Below are positions 9,100-16,884 of a stretch of 64,000 nt of DNA, in pieces. The notes under the pieces are model-generated. The model saw nothing but the letters and a program-made list of their open reading frames with translations. It did no database searches and was not told the DNA's origin. Both the position numbers and the translations under genes were made by a program. The stretch comes from Bifidobacterium miconis (GTDB taxonomy: Bacteria > Actinomycetota > Actinomycetes > Actinomycetales > Bifidobacteriaceae). The first letter of the stretch is position 1. Each line of letters starts with the position of its first letter. Where the stretch lies: assembly GCF_019331735.1 (NCBI RefSeq), contig NZ_JAHBBH010000005.1:62001-126000 (forward strand), given 5' to 3'.

Positions 9100-9154
9100 T
9101 TAACGATGTTAATCAATGTTGTCGGGACTATTCTAAATCGGTTTAGTTCCCGAC
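9100..9154. promoter_or_regulatory. Two operator candidates upstream of the GH125 gene
   Basis: TTAACGATGTTAATCAATGT (9100-9119) differs at only two positions from 13801-13820, upstream of the ROK regulator gene. Next to it, 9121-9154 is an inverted repeat with outer arms GTCGGGA/TCCCGAC and an inner CTAAATCGGTTTAG of LacI-site form. A TAGAAT -10 candidate on the minus strand lies inside it. Confidence 0.55.
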
Positions 9155-9264
9155 ACGCCATCATGCGCGAAAAGGCGGTGATCCACTGACCGGGGGAGAT
9201 GGAAACCATGCGTGAGCGCCGTAAGGCAGGCGGTGGGCGGGCCATAGAACAGGAGACACGAAAA

Positions 9265-9284
9265 GGCCCCGCCGAAGCGGGGCC
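9265..9284 (-). terminator. Terminator of the FucP-type permease gene
   Basis: GGCCCCGC and GCGGGGCC form an 8-bp stem with a CGAA loop. On the minus strand the stem is followed directly by TTTT, as in an intrinsic terminator. Confidence 0.75.
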
Positions 9285-9332
9285 CGTGTCCCTGGAAAGA
9301 AAGAGTGGGAATCGGTTCCGAAAAAGGAGCCG

Positions 9333-10715
9333 TCAGTTGGCGATCTCGCCCTTCTCGGTCATGGCCTTGAGCTGGGCCGGGGTGTACTTGTCACGCTTGA
9401 ACTCGGAGACGAAGTACAGGCCCACGATGAGCAGCTCGATGGCCGGCAGGATGAACGAGAACTGCATGTTCACCGCGTCGGAGAGCGCGCCCTGCGCCAT
9501 CGGCAGGATCGCGCCGCCGACCAGCGCCATCACGATGATCGCGCCGGCGGTCTCGGTGTGGCGGCGGTCCTCGACGGTCTTGAGCGTGCGCGAGTAGATC
9601 GTCGGCCAGCCCGGTCCGAGGAAGAGGGAGACGAGCACGGCCAGCCAGACGGACGCCATGCCGGGCACGAACGCCGTGCCGACGAGCACCACGCAGCCGA
9701 CGATCATGTAGACCGCCAGCACGCGCGTCTCGCGGAACTTCGACAGCAGGTAGGAGGCGGAGATACGGCCGACAAAGAAGATGATGTAGCTGATCATCAT
9801 GTAGTTCGCCGACTCGCGGTCGGAGATCGGGGCGCCGGCCTGCTCGGACACGTTGAGTGCCAGTCGCATGGTGAACGACCAGATGCCGGTCTGCGCGCCG
9901 ATGTAGATGAACTGGATCGCGATGCCCTGCCAGAAGCGGCCGTTGTGGCCGAGGTAGTTCATCGTCTCGCCGAGCGTGGCCTTGGCCACGTCGCCTTCCT
10001 TGGTCTGCGGGCGGCACTTCGGGAACTTCACGATCGCGAACAGCACGATGAACACAAGCATGACGATCATGACCACGATGTACGGCTGCAGCGTGCGACC
10101 GAGCTGTTCGGAGGCGAGGTCGAGCGCGCCCTGCGGGTCGGTCTTGCGCAGCTTCTCCATCTCGGTGTGCAGGTTGGAGTCCTGGAACACGAAGTACTTG
10201 CCGAGCAGCACGCCGGTGAGCAGGCCGAGCGCGTTCATGGTCTGCGCGACGTTCAGGCGCAGCGTGCTCAGGCGCTTCGGGCCGAGCAGCGTGGCGTACG
10301 TGTCGGCCGAGGTTTCGAGGAAGCTCAGGCCGATCGCCTCGACGAAGATGGCGAACAGGAAGATCTCGTACGTGATCAGGCGCGAGGCCGGGAAGAAGAT
10401 GAAGCAGCCGAGCGCGAAGAACGCGAGGCCGGTCATGATACCCACCTTGTAGCTGGTCTTCTTGATGAACAGCGAGGCGGGGATGGCGATGATGAAGTAT
10501 CCGGCGTAGAACGCGCTCTGCACGAGCGCGGTCTGCATGTCGGTCAGCTCGAACACCGGCTTGAACTGGGTGATGAGCACGTCGTTCAGGCTCGAGGCGA
10601 TCGCCCAGAAGGCGAACAGCACCGAAGTCATCGCGAACTGGAGCACCGGCGTGCGGTCGAGATATCCGTCGGGGCTTTCCACCCACGGCGTGGTCTTGTC
10701 AGCGGTCTTGCCCAT
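9333..10715 (-). CDS. fucP: FucP-type MFS sugar:proton symporter
   Basis: A 460-residue major facilitator of the FHS family with about 12 hydrophobic segments. It shares with E. coli FucP the membrane-buried acidic residues in SSLND (first helix) and SFLETSAD (helix 4), the QSAFYAGYFIIAIPA segment and YIGAQTGIWSF in helix 7. The expected role is uptake of free L-fucose with protons. It lies between an alpha-mannosidase and a PfkB kinase, so mannose, fructose or glucose, carried by related FHS permeases, are alternatives. A strong minus-strand terminator follows. Confidence 0.85.
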   Translation of the reverse strand: MGKTADKTTPWVESPDGYLDRTPVLQFAMTSVLFAFWAIASSLNDVLITQFKPVFELTDMQTALVQSAFYAGYFIIAIPASLFIKKTSYKVGIMTGLAFFALGCFIFFPASRLITYEIFLFAIFVEAIGLSFLETSADTYATLLGPKRLSTLRLNVAQTMNALGLLTGVLLGKYFVFQDSNLHTEMEKLRKTDPQGALDLASEQLGRTLQPYIVVMIVMLVFIVLFAIVKFPKCRPQTKEGDVAKATLGETMNYLGHNGRFWQGIAIQFIYIGAQTGIWSFTMRLALNVSEQAGAPISDRESANYMMISYIIFFVGRISASYLLSKFRETRVLAVYMIVGCVVLVGTAFVPGMASVWLAVLVSLFLGPGWPTIYSRTLKTVEDRRHTETAGAIIVMALVGGAILPMAQGALSDAVNMQFSFILPAIELLIVGLYFVSEFKRDKYTPAQLKAMTEKGEIAN

Positions 10716-10802
10716 GATAAAAGTCCCCCTTTTTCGAATATGCAGGCAATGGTTTCTGATGGCTGACGTCGGCGGCCTGTGACCTTCTGGCCGCCCGGAA
10801 AG

Positions 10803-11192
10803 CTACATGATCTGGCAGAACTCGATGACCTCATGGTTGGGGCCGAGCACGTTGAAGTAGCGGATGCCGTGCTCCCAGAACGTGTCGATGTGCTGGATGG
10901 AGCCCTCGACGAAGTTCAGGCCGAGCTTCTGCGCCTCGGCGAACGAGGCCTCGATGTCGGTCGAGTCGAGCGCGAAGTGGTTGATGGCGCCGTTTTCCAG
11001 CGGCGTCGGGTTCATGGTCCACACCTCGAGCGTGAGGTTGTTCAGGCGCAGGAACGTGCAGCGGTCCTCGCCGTTCGGGTAGATGCCGAGGCATTCGAAT
11101 CCGAGCTTCTCGTAATAGGCGATGGTGCCCTCGAGATCGGTGGTGGGGATGCCGACGTGCTGCACGCCGGTGACGGTGTCGCGAATGCTCAT
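10803..11192 (-). CDS. VOC (glyoxalase/dioxygenase-fold) protein
   Basis: A 129-residue single-domain vicinal-oxygen-chelate protein. The start of the fold is GVQHVGIPTTDLEGTIAYYE, the second half contains INHFALDSTDIEASF, and HEVIEFCQ closes it. His, His and Glu in these segments are the likely metal ligands. Members include glyoxalases, epimerases and isomerases; here the gene is 87 bp upstream of fucP and in the same direction. A lactaldehyde-related or sugar-mutarotating role is possible but is only inferred from context. AGGAGGACTCCC precedes the ATG. Confidence 0.8.
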   Translation of the reverse strand: MSIRDTVTGVQHVGIPTTDLEGTIAYYEKLGFECLGIYPNGEDRCTFLRLNNLTLEVWTMNPTPLENGAINHFALDSTDIEASFAEAQKLGLNFVEGSIQHIDTFWEHGIRYFNVLGPNHEVIEFCQIM

Positions 11193-11284
11193 GGGAGTCC
11201 TCCTTCGGAAAATGAGCCCTGTCGGCCGGCCTTCGGGCCGCGCGGCGATGCGGGCTGGAGGCACAACCTCGTCCAGTATATGTC

Positions 11285-11294
11285 GAACCGGTTC
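11285..11294. promoter_or_regulatory. GAACCGGTTC palindrome upstream of the VOC gene
   Basis: A perfect 10-bp palindrome of LacI/GalR operator form, about 90 bp upstream of the VOC start in a 284-bp intergenic region. The rest of that region shows only the terminator hairpin at 11374-11429. Confidence 0.35.
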
Positions 11295-11373
11295 TATGGG
11301 CGGAATTCGGCGGATTTTTCCCGCGTGCCCGGCATGTCGTTAGCGCGCACATGCGCCTGCCCGCATATGCGAA

Positions 11374-11429
11374 AACGCCGCCTTTCCCATTCCCGGACAA
11401 TATGTCCCGGGGGCGGGAAAGACGGCGTT
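11374..11429 (-). terminator. Terminator of the PfkB kinase gene
   Basis: AACGCCGCCTTTCCC (11374-11388) pairs with GGGAAAGACGGCGTT (11415-11429), with one mismatch. The loop holds a smaller CCCGG/CCGGG hairpin. On the minus strand a TTTT run follows. Confidence 0.75.
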
Positions 11430-11476
11430 CGACGATCTGATCGGTCAGACGGTCAACGTGTCGGTCGTGCGGCCGG

Positions 11477-12373
11477 TCACTCGCCGGCTTCGGCGAGGTA
11501 GTCCGGCATGACCTCCGGGTACTTCGGCCACGCGCCGGCCTGCGTGCACACGTAGGCGGCGGTGTTCACGGCGGCGCGGTGGGCCTCGGCCAGCGTGGCG
11601 CCGGTAAGGATCTTGCCGGTGAACGTGCCGGAGAAGGAGTCGCCGGCGCCCACGGTGTCGTTGACCTCGACGTGCGGGGTGTTCAGCGTGGAGGACTCGC
11701 CGTTCTTGGAGATGATGGTGGAGAAGGTCGAACCGCCGGTCAGGATGATGTAATCCAGGCCGTACTCGTTCATGAACCAGCGGCAGGCCTCGTCGTCCGA
11801 GGTGCCGCGGATGTCGAACATGTCGCGCAGCAGCAGCAGTTCGGCGTCGTTGATCTTGAACACGGTGGCGTAGCCGAGCAGCTCTTCGATGAGCTCCTTG
11901 GAGTAGTGGTCGCCGCGCAGGTTGATGTCGAAGAAGCGCATCGCGGACGGCTTGGTGTGCTTGAGCAGCTCGACGATGGTGTCGTGCGACTCGGGGGAGC
12001 GCAGGGCCAGCGTGCCGAAGCAGACGGCGTCGGCCTTCTCGGCGACCTCGATGAGCTGGCGGGTGAGCAGGATGTGGTCCCATGCCACGCCCTTGACGAT
12101 GGTGTACTCCGGGATGCCGTTCTTCAGGGCCACCTCGACGGTGGAGGTTGGCCAGGCGTTGCGCTGGATGATGGTGTGGATGCCGGCCTTCTCGGCCTCC
12201 ACAAGCAGCTCGTCGCCGAGTTCGTCCTCGCCGACCGCGCTGATGGACCAGCCTTCGGTGCCGTTCATCATCGCGTGGTACGCGAAGTTGACGGGGGCGC
12301 CGCCTGCGCGCTTGCCTCCGGGCAGCATGTCCCACAGCAGTTCTCCAAGGGACAGGACGATGGGCTTGGCCAT
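11477..12373 (-). CDS. PfkB-family sugar kinase, probable fructokinase
   Basis: A 298-residue ribokinase-like kinase. It has LGELLWDMLPGGKRAGGAP at the N-terminus, the sugar-binding GGAPVNFAYH motif (about residue 24 onward), and the C-terminal DTVGAGDSFSGTF with the catalytic Asp. The sequence style (LLWDMLP, MRFFDINLRG) is that of bacterial fructokinases, giving fructose-6-phosphate for the bifid shunt. With the AGE isomerase it completes mannose to fructose-6-phosphate. A 2-keto-3-deoxy-sugar kinase is the alternative. AAAGGAACC precedes the ATG; the ROK regulator lies 90 bp upstream in the same direction. Confidence 0.83.
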   Translation of the reverse strand: MAKPIVLSLGELLWDMLPGGKRAGGAPVNFAYHAMMNGTEGWSISAVGEDELGDELLVEAEKAGIHTIIQRNAWPTSTVEVALKNGIPEYTIVKGVAWDHILLTRQLIEVAEKADAVCFGTLALRSPESHDTIVELLKHTKPSAMRFFDINLRGDHYSKELIEELLGYATVFKINDAELLLLRDMFDIRGTSDDEACRWFMNEYGLDYIILTGGSTFSTIISKNGESSTLNTPHVEVNDTVGAGDSFSGTFTGKILTGATLAEAHRAAVNTAAYVCTQAGAWPKYPEVMPDYLAEAGE

Positions 12374-12463
12374 GATGGTTCCTTTCTTGTTTGTGGCCCG
12401 CGACCGTGCGGACGCGGGCACTTGCACTTTCGATTGTAGTTGCAAATCTTGTTGGCGCGCCGG

Positions 12464-13681
12464 TCAGGCGGGCTCGAGGAACGCCGAGGGGCGTTCGAGG
12501 AAACGGTCGATCGCCACCGCCGCCGCGCCGCCGAGCGCCGCGTCGGAGGGCAGCGACGACAACGTGATGACGGTCGACTCATTGAGCTCGGGCAGCACGT
12601 GCCGGTCGACGGTTTCTCGCACGACGTCGAGCAGCAGCGGTCCGGCCGCCGCGCCGATGTCGCCGATGACGATCCGTTCCGGATTGAACATGTTGATGAT
12701 GGTCACGCAGCCGAACGCGATGTAGCGTGCGGCCTTGCGCACGATCGCCGCCGCGCGTTCGTCGCCGTCCGCGGCCTTGGCGAACAGCTCGCGGCACGCC
12801 TGCGCGTGCGTAAGCCGGTCCGCGCCGTCGATCAGGTCGCCCGCCTCGACGATCATGCGGTGGATGGCGGTGGCCGAGCAGTAGCGTTCGAGGCAGCCGA
12901 CGTTGCCGCATTCGCACGGCAGGCCGTTGACGACGTCGACGCTGACGTGGCCGAGTTCGGTGGCCGCGCCGAGATGGCCGTCGATGATGCGGCCGCGTTC
13001 GACGACGCCGAGCCCCACGCCCTCGCCGATCAGGTAGTAGGCGAGCGAGTCGGCGCCGGCGTTGACCGGGTCGAACAGGCACTGGGCGAGCGCGCCGGCG
13101 CGGGCGTCCTGCTCGACGAACACGGGCACGCGGAAGGCGTGCGAGAATTCGTCGAGGAAGTTGACCCGCTTCCAGCCCTGCATCGAGGAGACGACCGCGG
13201 TGCGGCCGGAATCCTTGAGATACGGGCCTGGCACGGCCATGCCGACGGCCACGATCGACGGGTCGGCGTCAAGCATGCCGCCCACTGTCTCATGGATGTC
13301 GGCGAGCGTGGCGGGGATCGTGTCCTCGGTGACCTTGTCCAGCTCGCGCACGTCGAGCGGTGTGCCGGCAAGGTCGAACAGGCCGATCTGGACGATGCTG
13401 CGGGCGAACTTGACGCCGACGACGTGGAACGAGCCGACGTTGAGCTCGAGGCCAATGGAACGGCGGTTCTTGCGCCCCTCCATGCCTCCGGTCTCGCGGA
13501 TCACGCCGGTTTCGATGAGCCGCGCGGTGATTTTGGTGATGGCGGCCGGGGTGAGTCCCAGCGCCTCGGCGATCTGCGCGCGGGAGCACACGCCGTTGCG
13601 GTACAGGTGACGCATGATGCGCGAGCGGTTGGCTTCGGAGACGGATGCGATGGACGTTGCGGTGATGCCGTTGTCTGCCAT
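12464..13681 (-). CDS. ROK-family transcriptional regulator (mannose block)
   Basis: A 405-residue NagC/Mlc-type repressor. Residues 15-75 form a winged helix (SRAQIAEALGLTPAAITKI), followed by a ROK sugar-binding domain that keeps the zinc motif CECGNVGC near residue 260. It is upstream of, and co-directional with, the PfkB gene, so the two are probably co-transcribed. A 20-bp sequence in its promoter region recurs, at 18 of 20 positions, in front of the GH125 gene. That suggests it controls both itself and mannose use. The effector, possibly mannose or a hexosamine, is unknown. Confidence 0.87.
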   Translation of the reverse strand: MADNGITATSIASVSEANRSRIMRHLYRNGVCSRAQIAEALGLTPAAITKITARLIETGVIRETGGMEGRKNRRSIGLELNVGSFHVVGVKFARSIVQIGLFDLAGTPLDVRELDKVTEDTIPATLADIHETVGGMLDADPSIVAVGMAVPGPYLKDSGRTAVVSSMQGWKRVNFLDEFSHAFRVPVFVEQDARAGALAQCLFDPVNAGADSLAYYLIGEGVGLGVVERGRIIDGHLGAATELGHVSVDVVNGLPCECGNVGCLERYCSATAIHRMIVEAGDLIDGADRLTHAQACRELFAKAADGDERAAAIVRKAARYIAFGCVTIINMFNPERIVIGDIGAAAGPLLLDVVRETVDRHVLPELNESTVITLSSLPSDAALGGAAAVAIDRFLERPSAFLEPA

Positions 13682-13800
13682 GTCCTGCTCCTTTGCTGGC
13701 TCGTTGCGTCGTCGCGTGGCGCGTGCGGTTGTGGTGCGGTATCGTCGTGCTTGGATCGGCGGTGATGTGTTCGTCGTTGAAGCTGAACGATGTTTATATA

Positions 13801-13820
13801 TTAACGCCGTTAATCAATGT
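13801..13820. promoter_or_regulatory. Operator candidate shared with the GH125 promoter
   Basis: TTAACGCCGTTAATCAATGT contains the palindrome TTAACGCCGTTAA and lies 119 bp upstream of the ROK gene start and 136 bp upstream of cutC. The near-identical copy is at 9100-9119. Confidence 0.6.
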
Positions 13821-13956
13821 CTGCAAATCGATTGACGAACGGCGTGTCGCCGATTTGCCACGGTCGCGTCGATGCGACAATCTGGAACGTGACGCGCTCG
13901 GTTCCGTCCCGTGCGTGGGCAGTTGAAACGCGGGAGAGAGCATCGAAGGAGATGGC

Positions 13957-14691
13957 ATGACACTGGAAATCGCGGTACAGGACGTCGACGGCGCGATCAT
14001 CGCGCTCGAGGAGGGCGCGGATCGCGTCGAGCTGTGCATGGCGCTCGGAGCCACCGGGGGAGTGACCCCGAGTTTCGGACTGATCCAATCGTGCGCGCAC
14101 GTCGGCGTGCCGCAAGGGGTGCAGGCGCTGATCCGACCGCGCGGCGGCGCGTTCGTGTTCGATGCGGGGGAGTTGCACGTCATGGCCGTGGACGTGCGTT
14201 CGGCCATTCTCGCCGGGGCGTCCGGCGTGGTGATCGGGGCGCTCAAGCCGGACGGCACCGTCGACGTGGCTGCCGCCGAGCGCTTGGCCGACGAGGCCCG
14301 GGCGGAGGCGGAGCGCTGCAACCGCAGGGTGCAGATCACCTTCCACCGCGCCTTCGACGTGGTGCCCGACCAGTTCGCCGCGCTCGACACGCTCATCGAA
14401 CTCGGCTATACGCGCGTGCTCACCTCCGGCGGGGCTCCCACCGCCCCGCAGGCGCTGGATCGTCTGCGCGATCTCGTCGCGCATGCGGCGGGGCGCATTC
14501 AGATCGAAGCCGGCGGCGGCGTGACGGTCCCTTCGATCCCCGCGCTGCGCGCCACCGGCGTCGACGCCGTGCACATGAGCGCCAAAACGACCGTTCCGTC
14601 CCCCGGCGGCCCGGGCGGCGGCGGTGCGGACGCCCGCATAGAAAAGACGGACCGTGCCGTCGTACGCGCCGCGGTCGCCGCCATGCGCTGA
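13957..14691 (+). CDS. cutC: CutC-family TIM-barrel protein
   Basis: A 244-residue CutC protein. Family marks are LEIAVQDVDGAIIALEEGAD at the N-terminus, GGVTPSFG, RPRGGAFVF, HRAFD (about residue 130), RVLTSGG and IQIEAGGGV. CutC was named for copper homeostasis, but its biochemical role is unsettled, and the gene often sits in sugar-catabolic loci. AAGGAGATGGC provides the ribosome site. It is divergent from the ROK regulator and is followed by a terminator. Confidence 0.88.
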   Translation: MTLEIAVQDVDGAIIALEEGADRVELCMALGATGGVTPSFGLIQSCAHVGVPQGVQALIRPRGGAFVFDAGELHVMAVDVRSAILAGASGVVIGALKPDGTVDVAAAERLADEARAEAERCNRRVQITFHRAFDVVPDQFAALDTLIELGYTRVLTSGGAPTAPQALDRLRDLVAHAAGRIQIEAGGGVTVPSIPALRATGVDAVHMSAKTTVPSPGGPGGGGADARIEKTDRAVVRAAVAAMR

Positions 14692-14720
14692 CGGTTCTGC
14701 GTGTTTTTCCGTTCCGCTCT

Positions 14721-14743
14721 CGATTCCTCGGAATCGGGGTTTT
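14721..14743 (+). terminator. Terminator of cutC
   Basis: CGATTCCTCGGAATCG is a 7-bp stem with a two-base loop, followed by GGGTTTT; it starts 29 bp after the cutC stop. Confidence 0.65.
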
Positions 14744-14767
14744 GATTCTTCGGGCTTTGCTGTGCTT

Positions 14768-15190
14768 GGGCGTTGTCTGGTGGTGTCGGGATCACGTTGC
14801 CGTGTGATGCTGTGTTGCCGTGGGATTGCGCGGTGGCGCAATCTCGGCATCGCGTTGGAATGCGATGAAATCGGCATTGCGCTCGCGCGCAATACCATGT
14901 TCCCGGCGGCGGCCCAGCCGCCGCGCTTGCCATTGTTCAACGCACTATGATGCTGGCGGAGCCTTGGTCCCCTCAGCCGAGGTGGCCGAGGCTGCCGCCA
15001 GCATCAGAGGCGCTTCTGGGCATGGAGCGAGCGGCAGCGAGCCAATGGCACGGTCAGCCGAAGGCTGTCCATCATTGCAGGATACCGAAGCTCCGCCAGC
15101 ATCGCGGCGCGTTGAACATTTGCTCGGGCGGCAGCTTCCGCTGCCGCTGGCAACATTGCATCACGCGACAGCGCGATTCCGAAACGACGG
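14768..15190. repeat. Composite palindromic repeat, copy 1, with a MITE-like unit
   Basis: No gene is seen here. From 14768 to about 14980 the sequence is closely similar by eye to 63565-63780. It is a string of short hairpins, such as GATTGCGCGGTGGCGCAATC and GCGGCGGCCCAGCCGCCGC. Inside it, 14934-14962 and 15090-15118 are inverted copies of one 29-bp sequence matching at 25 of 29 positions, starting TGTTCAACGC and ending GATGCTGGCGGAGC. They enclose a 185-bp unit resembling a miniature inverted-repeat element. No transposase is encoded. Any ORFs through the unit are hairpin-derived and not convincing. Confidence 0.75.
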
Positions 15191-15323
15191 GCACGTCGGC
15201 GCATGCGCACCGCAATATGGAAAGCCGAAGTTTTTGTTAAGAAGATTTACTAAATGTGGTACGTAAGGGTAGTTGCGCAAGGAGAGATGGCGCAATTCCA
15301 ATGGTTGTCATGGGAACACGCAG

Positions 15324-15367
15324 TTAATGTAAAGATAGTTGACATTTAAGAGCGGGGGATGTAATCT
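15324..15367 (+). promoter_or_regulatory. Promoter and operator candidate of the LNB/GNB operon
   Basis: TTGACA (15339-15344) and TAATCT (15362-15367) are spaced by 17 bases. The inverted arms TTAATGT and ACATTTAA flank and overlap the -35 box, a likely repressor site. The first gene starts 56 bp after the -10 box. Confidence 0.65.
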
Positions 15368-15422
15368 AAATCCAGTTGTCACAGTGAAGTGGCAGCCAGA
15401 CAACTCGAAGAGGAGTGGAATC

Positions 15423-16745
15423 ATGATGAACAAGAAGAGGCTACTGGCTGGATTTTCGGCCGTCGCGGCACTGTCGATGGGACTTGCGGGCTGCGGCTCC
15501 GACACCAGCACCAACAACAACGCGTCCGGCGGCGGTTCGTCCGACGGCGGCGTGGTGAACATCACCTACATGCACCGCCTGCCCGACAACGACGGCATGG
15601 TGCTCGTCAACGACATCGTAGCCAAGTGGAACAAGGAGCATCCCGAGATCCAGGTCAAGGCCACCAAGTTCGACGGCAAGGCCTCCGAAATGATCAAGAA
15701 GCTCGAGACCGACGTCAAGAACGACAATGCGCCCGATCTGGCGCAGGTCGGCTACGCCGAGCTGCCGGAGGTCTTCACCAAGGACATGCTGCAGGACGTC
15801 ACCGAATACGCCGAGCAGTACAAGGACCACTTCGCATCCGGACCGTATTCCCTGATGCAGGTCGGCGGCAAGTACTTCGGCCTGCCGCAGGACACCGGCC
15901 CGCTCGTCTACTTCTACAACAAGGCCGAGTTCGACAAGCTCGGCATCACCGTGCCGAAGACCGCCGACGAGATGATCGCGTCCGCCAAGAAGGCCGCGGC
16001 CGCGGGCAAGTACATCATGTCCTACCAGCCCGATGAGGCCGGCAACATGATCTCCGGCCTGGCCGGCGCCTCCGGCGGCTGGTACAAGGTCGTGGACGAC
16101 GCGTGGGTCGTCAACACCGAAACCGACGGTTCCAAGGCCGTCGCCGACCTCTACCAGCAGCTCATCGACGCGAAGGCCGCCACCACCAACGCCCGTTGGG
16201 ACGCCTCCTTCGACGCCTCGCTGCAGGACGGCTCGCTGATCGGCACCGTGGCCGCCGCATGGGAGGCCCCGCTGTTCATGGCTTCCGCCGGCGATACCGG
16301 CGCCGGTGACTGGCAGGTCACCCAGCTCGGCGACTGGTTCGGCAACGCCGGCAAGACCGGCCCCGACGGCGGCTCCGGCGTGGCCGTGCTCAAGACCTCC
16401 AAGCACCCGAAGGAAGCCATGGAGTTCCTCGACTGGTTCAACACGCAGATCTCCGACCTCGTCTCCCAGGGCCTCGTGCCGGCCGCCACCACCGCCGACG
16501 CCAAGGCCCCCGAGAAGTGGGCCGAGTTCTTCGGCGGCCAGGACATCATGGCCGAGTTCAAGACCGCGAACAACAACATGGGCGACTTCACCTACATGCC
16601 GGGCTTCTCCGCCGTCGCCGCCGCGATGAACACGACCGCGGCCAAGGCGGTCGACGGTTCCGGCAAGGTCGAGGACATCTTCTCCGAGGCACAGAAGACC
16701 TCCATCGACACGCTGAAGAACCTCAACCTGTCCGTCAAGGAGTGA
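15423..16745 (+). CDS. LNB/GNB-type sugar-binding lipoprotein
   Basis: A 440-residue family-1 solute-binding protein with a lipoprotein signal ending GLAGC (Cys24), then a Ser/Gly/Asn-rich spacer and a two-lobe binding fold. It is the first gene of an operon with two permeases and GH112 phosphorylase, the place held in bifidobacteria by the protein that binds galacto-N-biose and lacto-N-biose I. That ligand is therefore assigned from position. AAGAGGAG precedes the ATG. A hairpin after the gene probably sets a higher expression level than that of the permeases. Confidence 0.9.
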   Translation: MMNKKRLLAGFSAVAALSMGLAGCGSDTSTNNNASGGGSSDGGVVNITYMHRLPDNDGMVLVNDIVAKWNKEHPEIQVKATKFDGKASEMIKKLETDVKNDNAPDLAQVGYAELPEVFTKDMLQDVTEYAEQYKDHFASGPYSLMQVGGKYFGLPQDTGPLVYFYNKAEFDKLGITVPKTADEMIASAKKAAAAGKYIMSYQPDEAGNMISGLAGASGGWYKVVDDAWVVNTETDGSKAVADLYQQLIDAKAATTNARWDASFDASLQDGSLIGTVAAAWEAPLFMASAGDTGAGDWQVTQLGDWFGNAGKTGPDGGSGVAVLKTSKHPKEAMEFLDWFNTQISDLVSQGLVPAATTADAKAPEKWAEFFGGQDIMAEFKTANNNMGDFTYMPGFSAVAAAMNTTAAKAVDGSGKVEDIFSEAQKTSIDTLKNLNLSVKE

Positions 16746-16806
16746 CGCACGGGTTGCTGACCGGGCCTTTTCCGGCAGATGACAGCCGTTCCCACACCAT
16801 CTGAAG

Positions 16807-16835
16807 AAAGGCCGGAGTCCAACGCTCCGGCCTTT
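16807..16835 (+). terminator. Hairpin between binding protein and permeases
   Basis: AAAGGCCGGAG and CTCCGGCCTTT form an 11-bp stem ending in TTTCCTT. It is likely a partial terminator or 3'-end stabiliser, giving more binding protein than membrane subunits. Confidence 0.65.
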
Positions 16836-16884
16836 CCTTATGAATCGCATCGTATCTTCCCATCCGAAAGCAAAGGTCGTTCCC

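Noticed and set aside
9307..9319. GGAATCGGTTCC as a LacI operator
   Set aside because: It lies downstream of the permease stop, between stop and terminator, with no promoter to control.
14820..15266. Small ORFs in the 14.8-15.2 kb region
   Set aside because: They are translations of palindromic repeats, differ in every frame and have no initiation signals.
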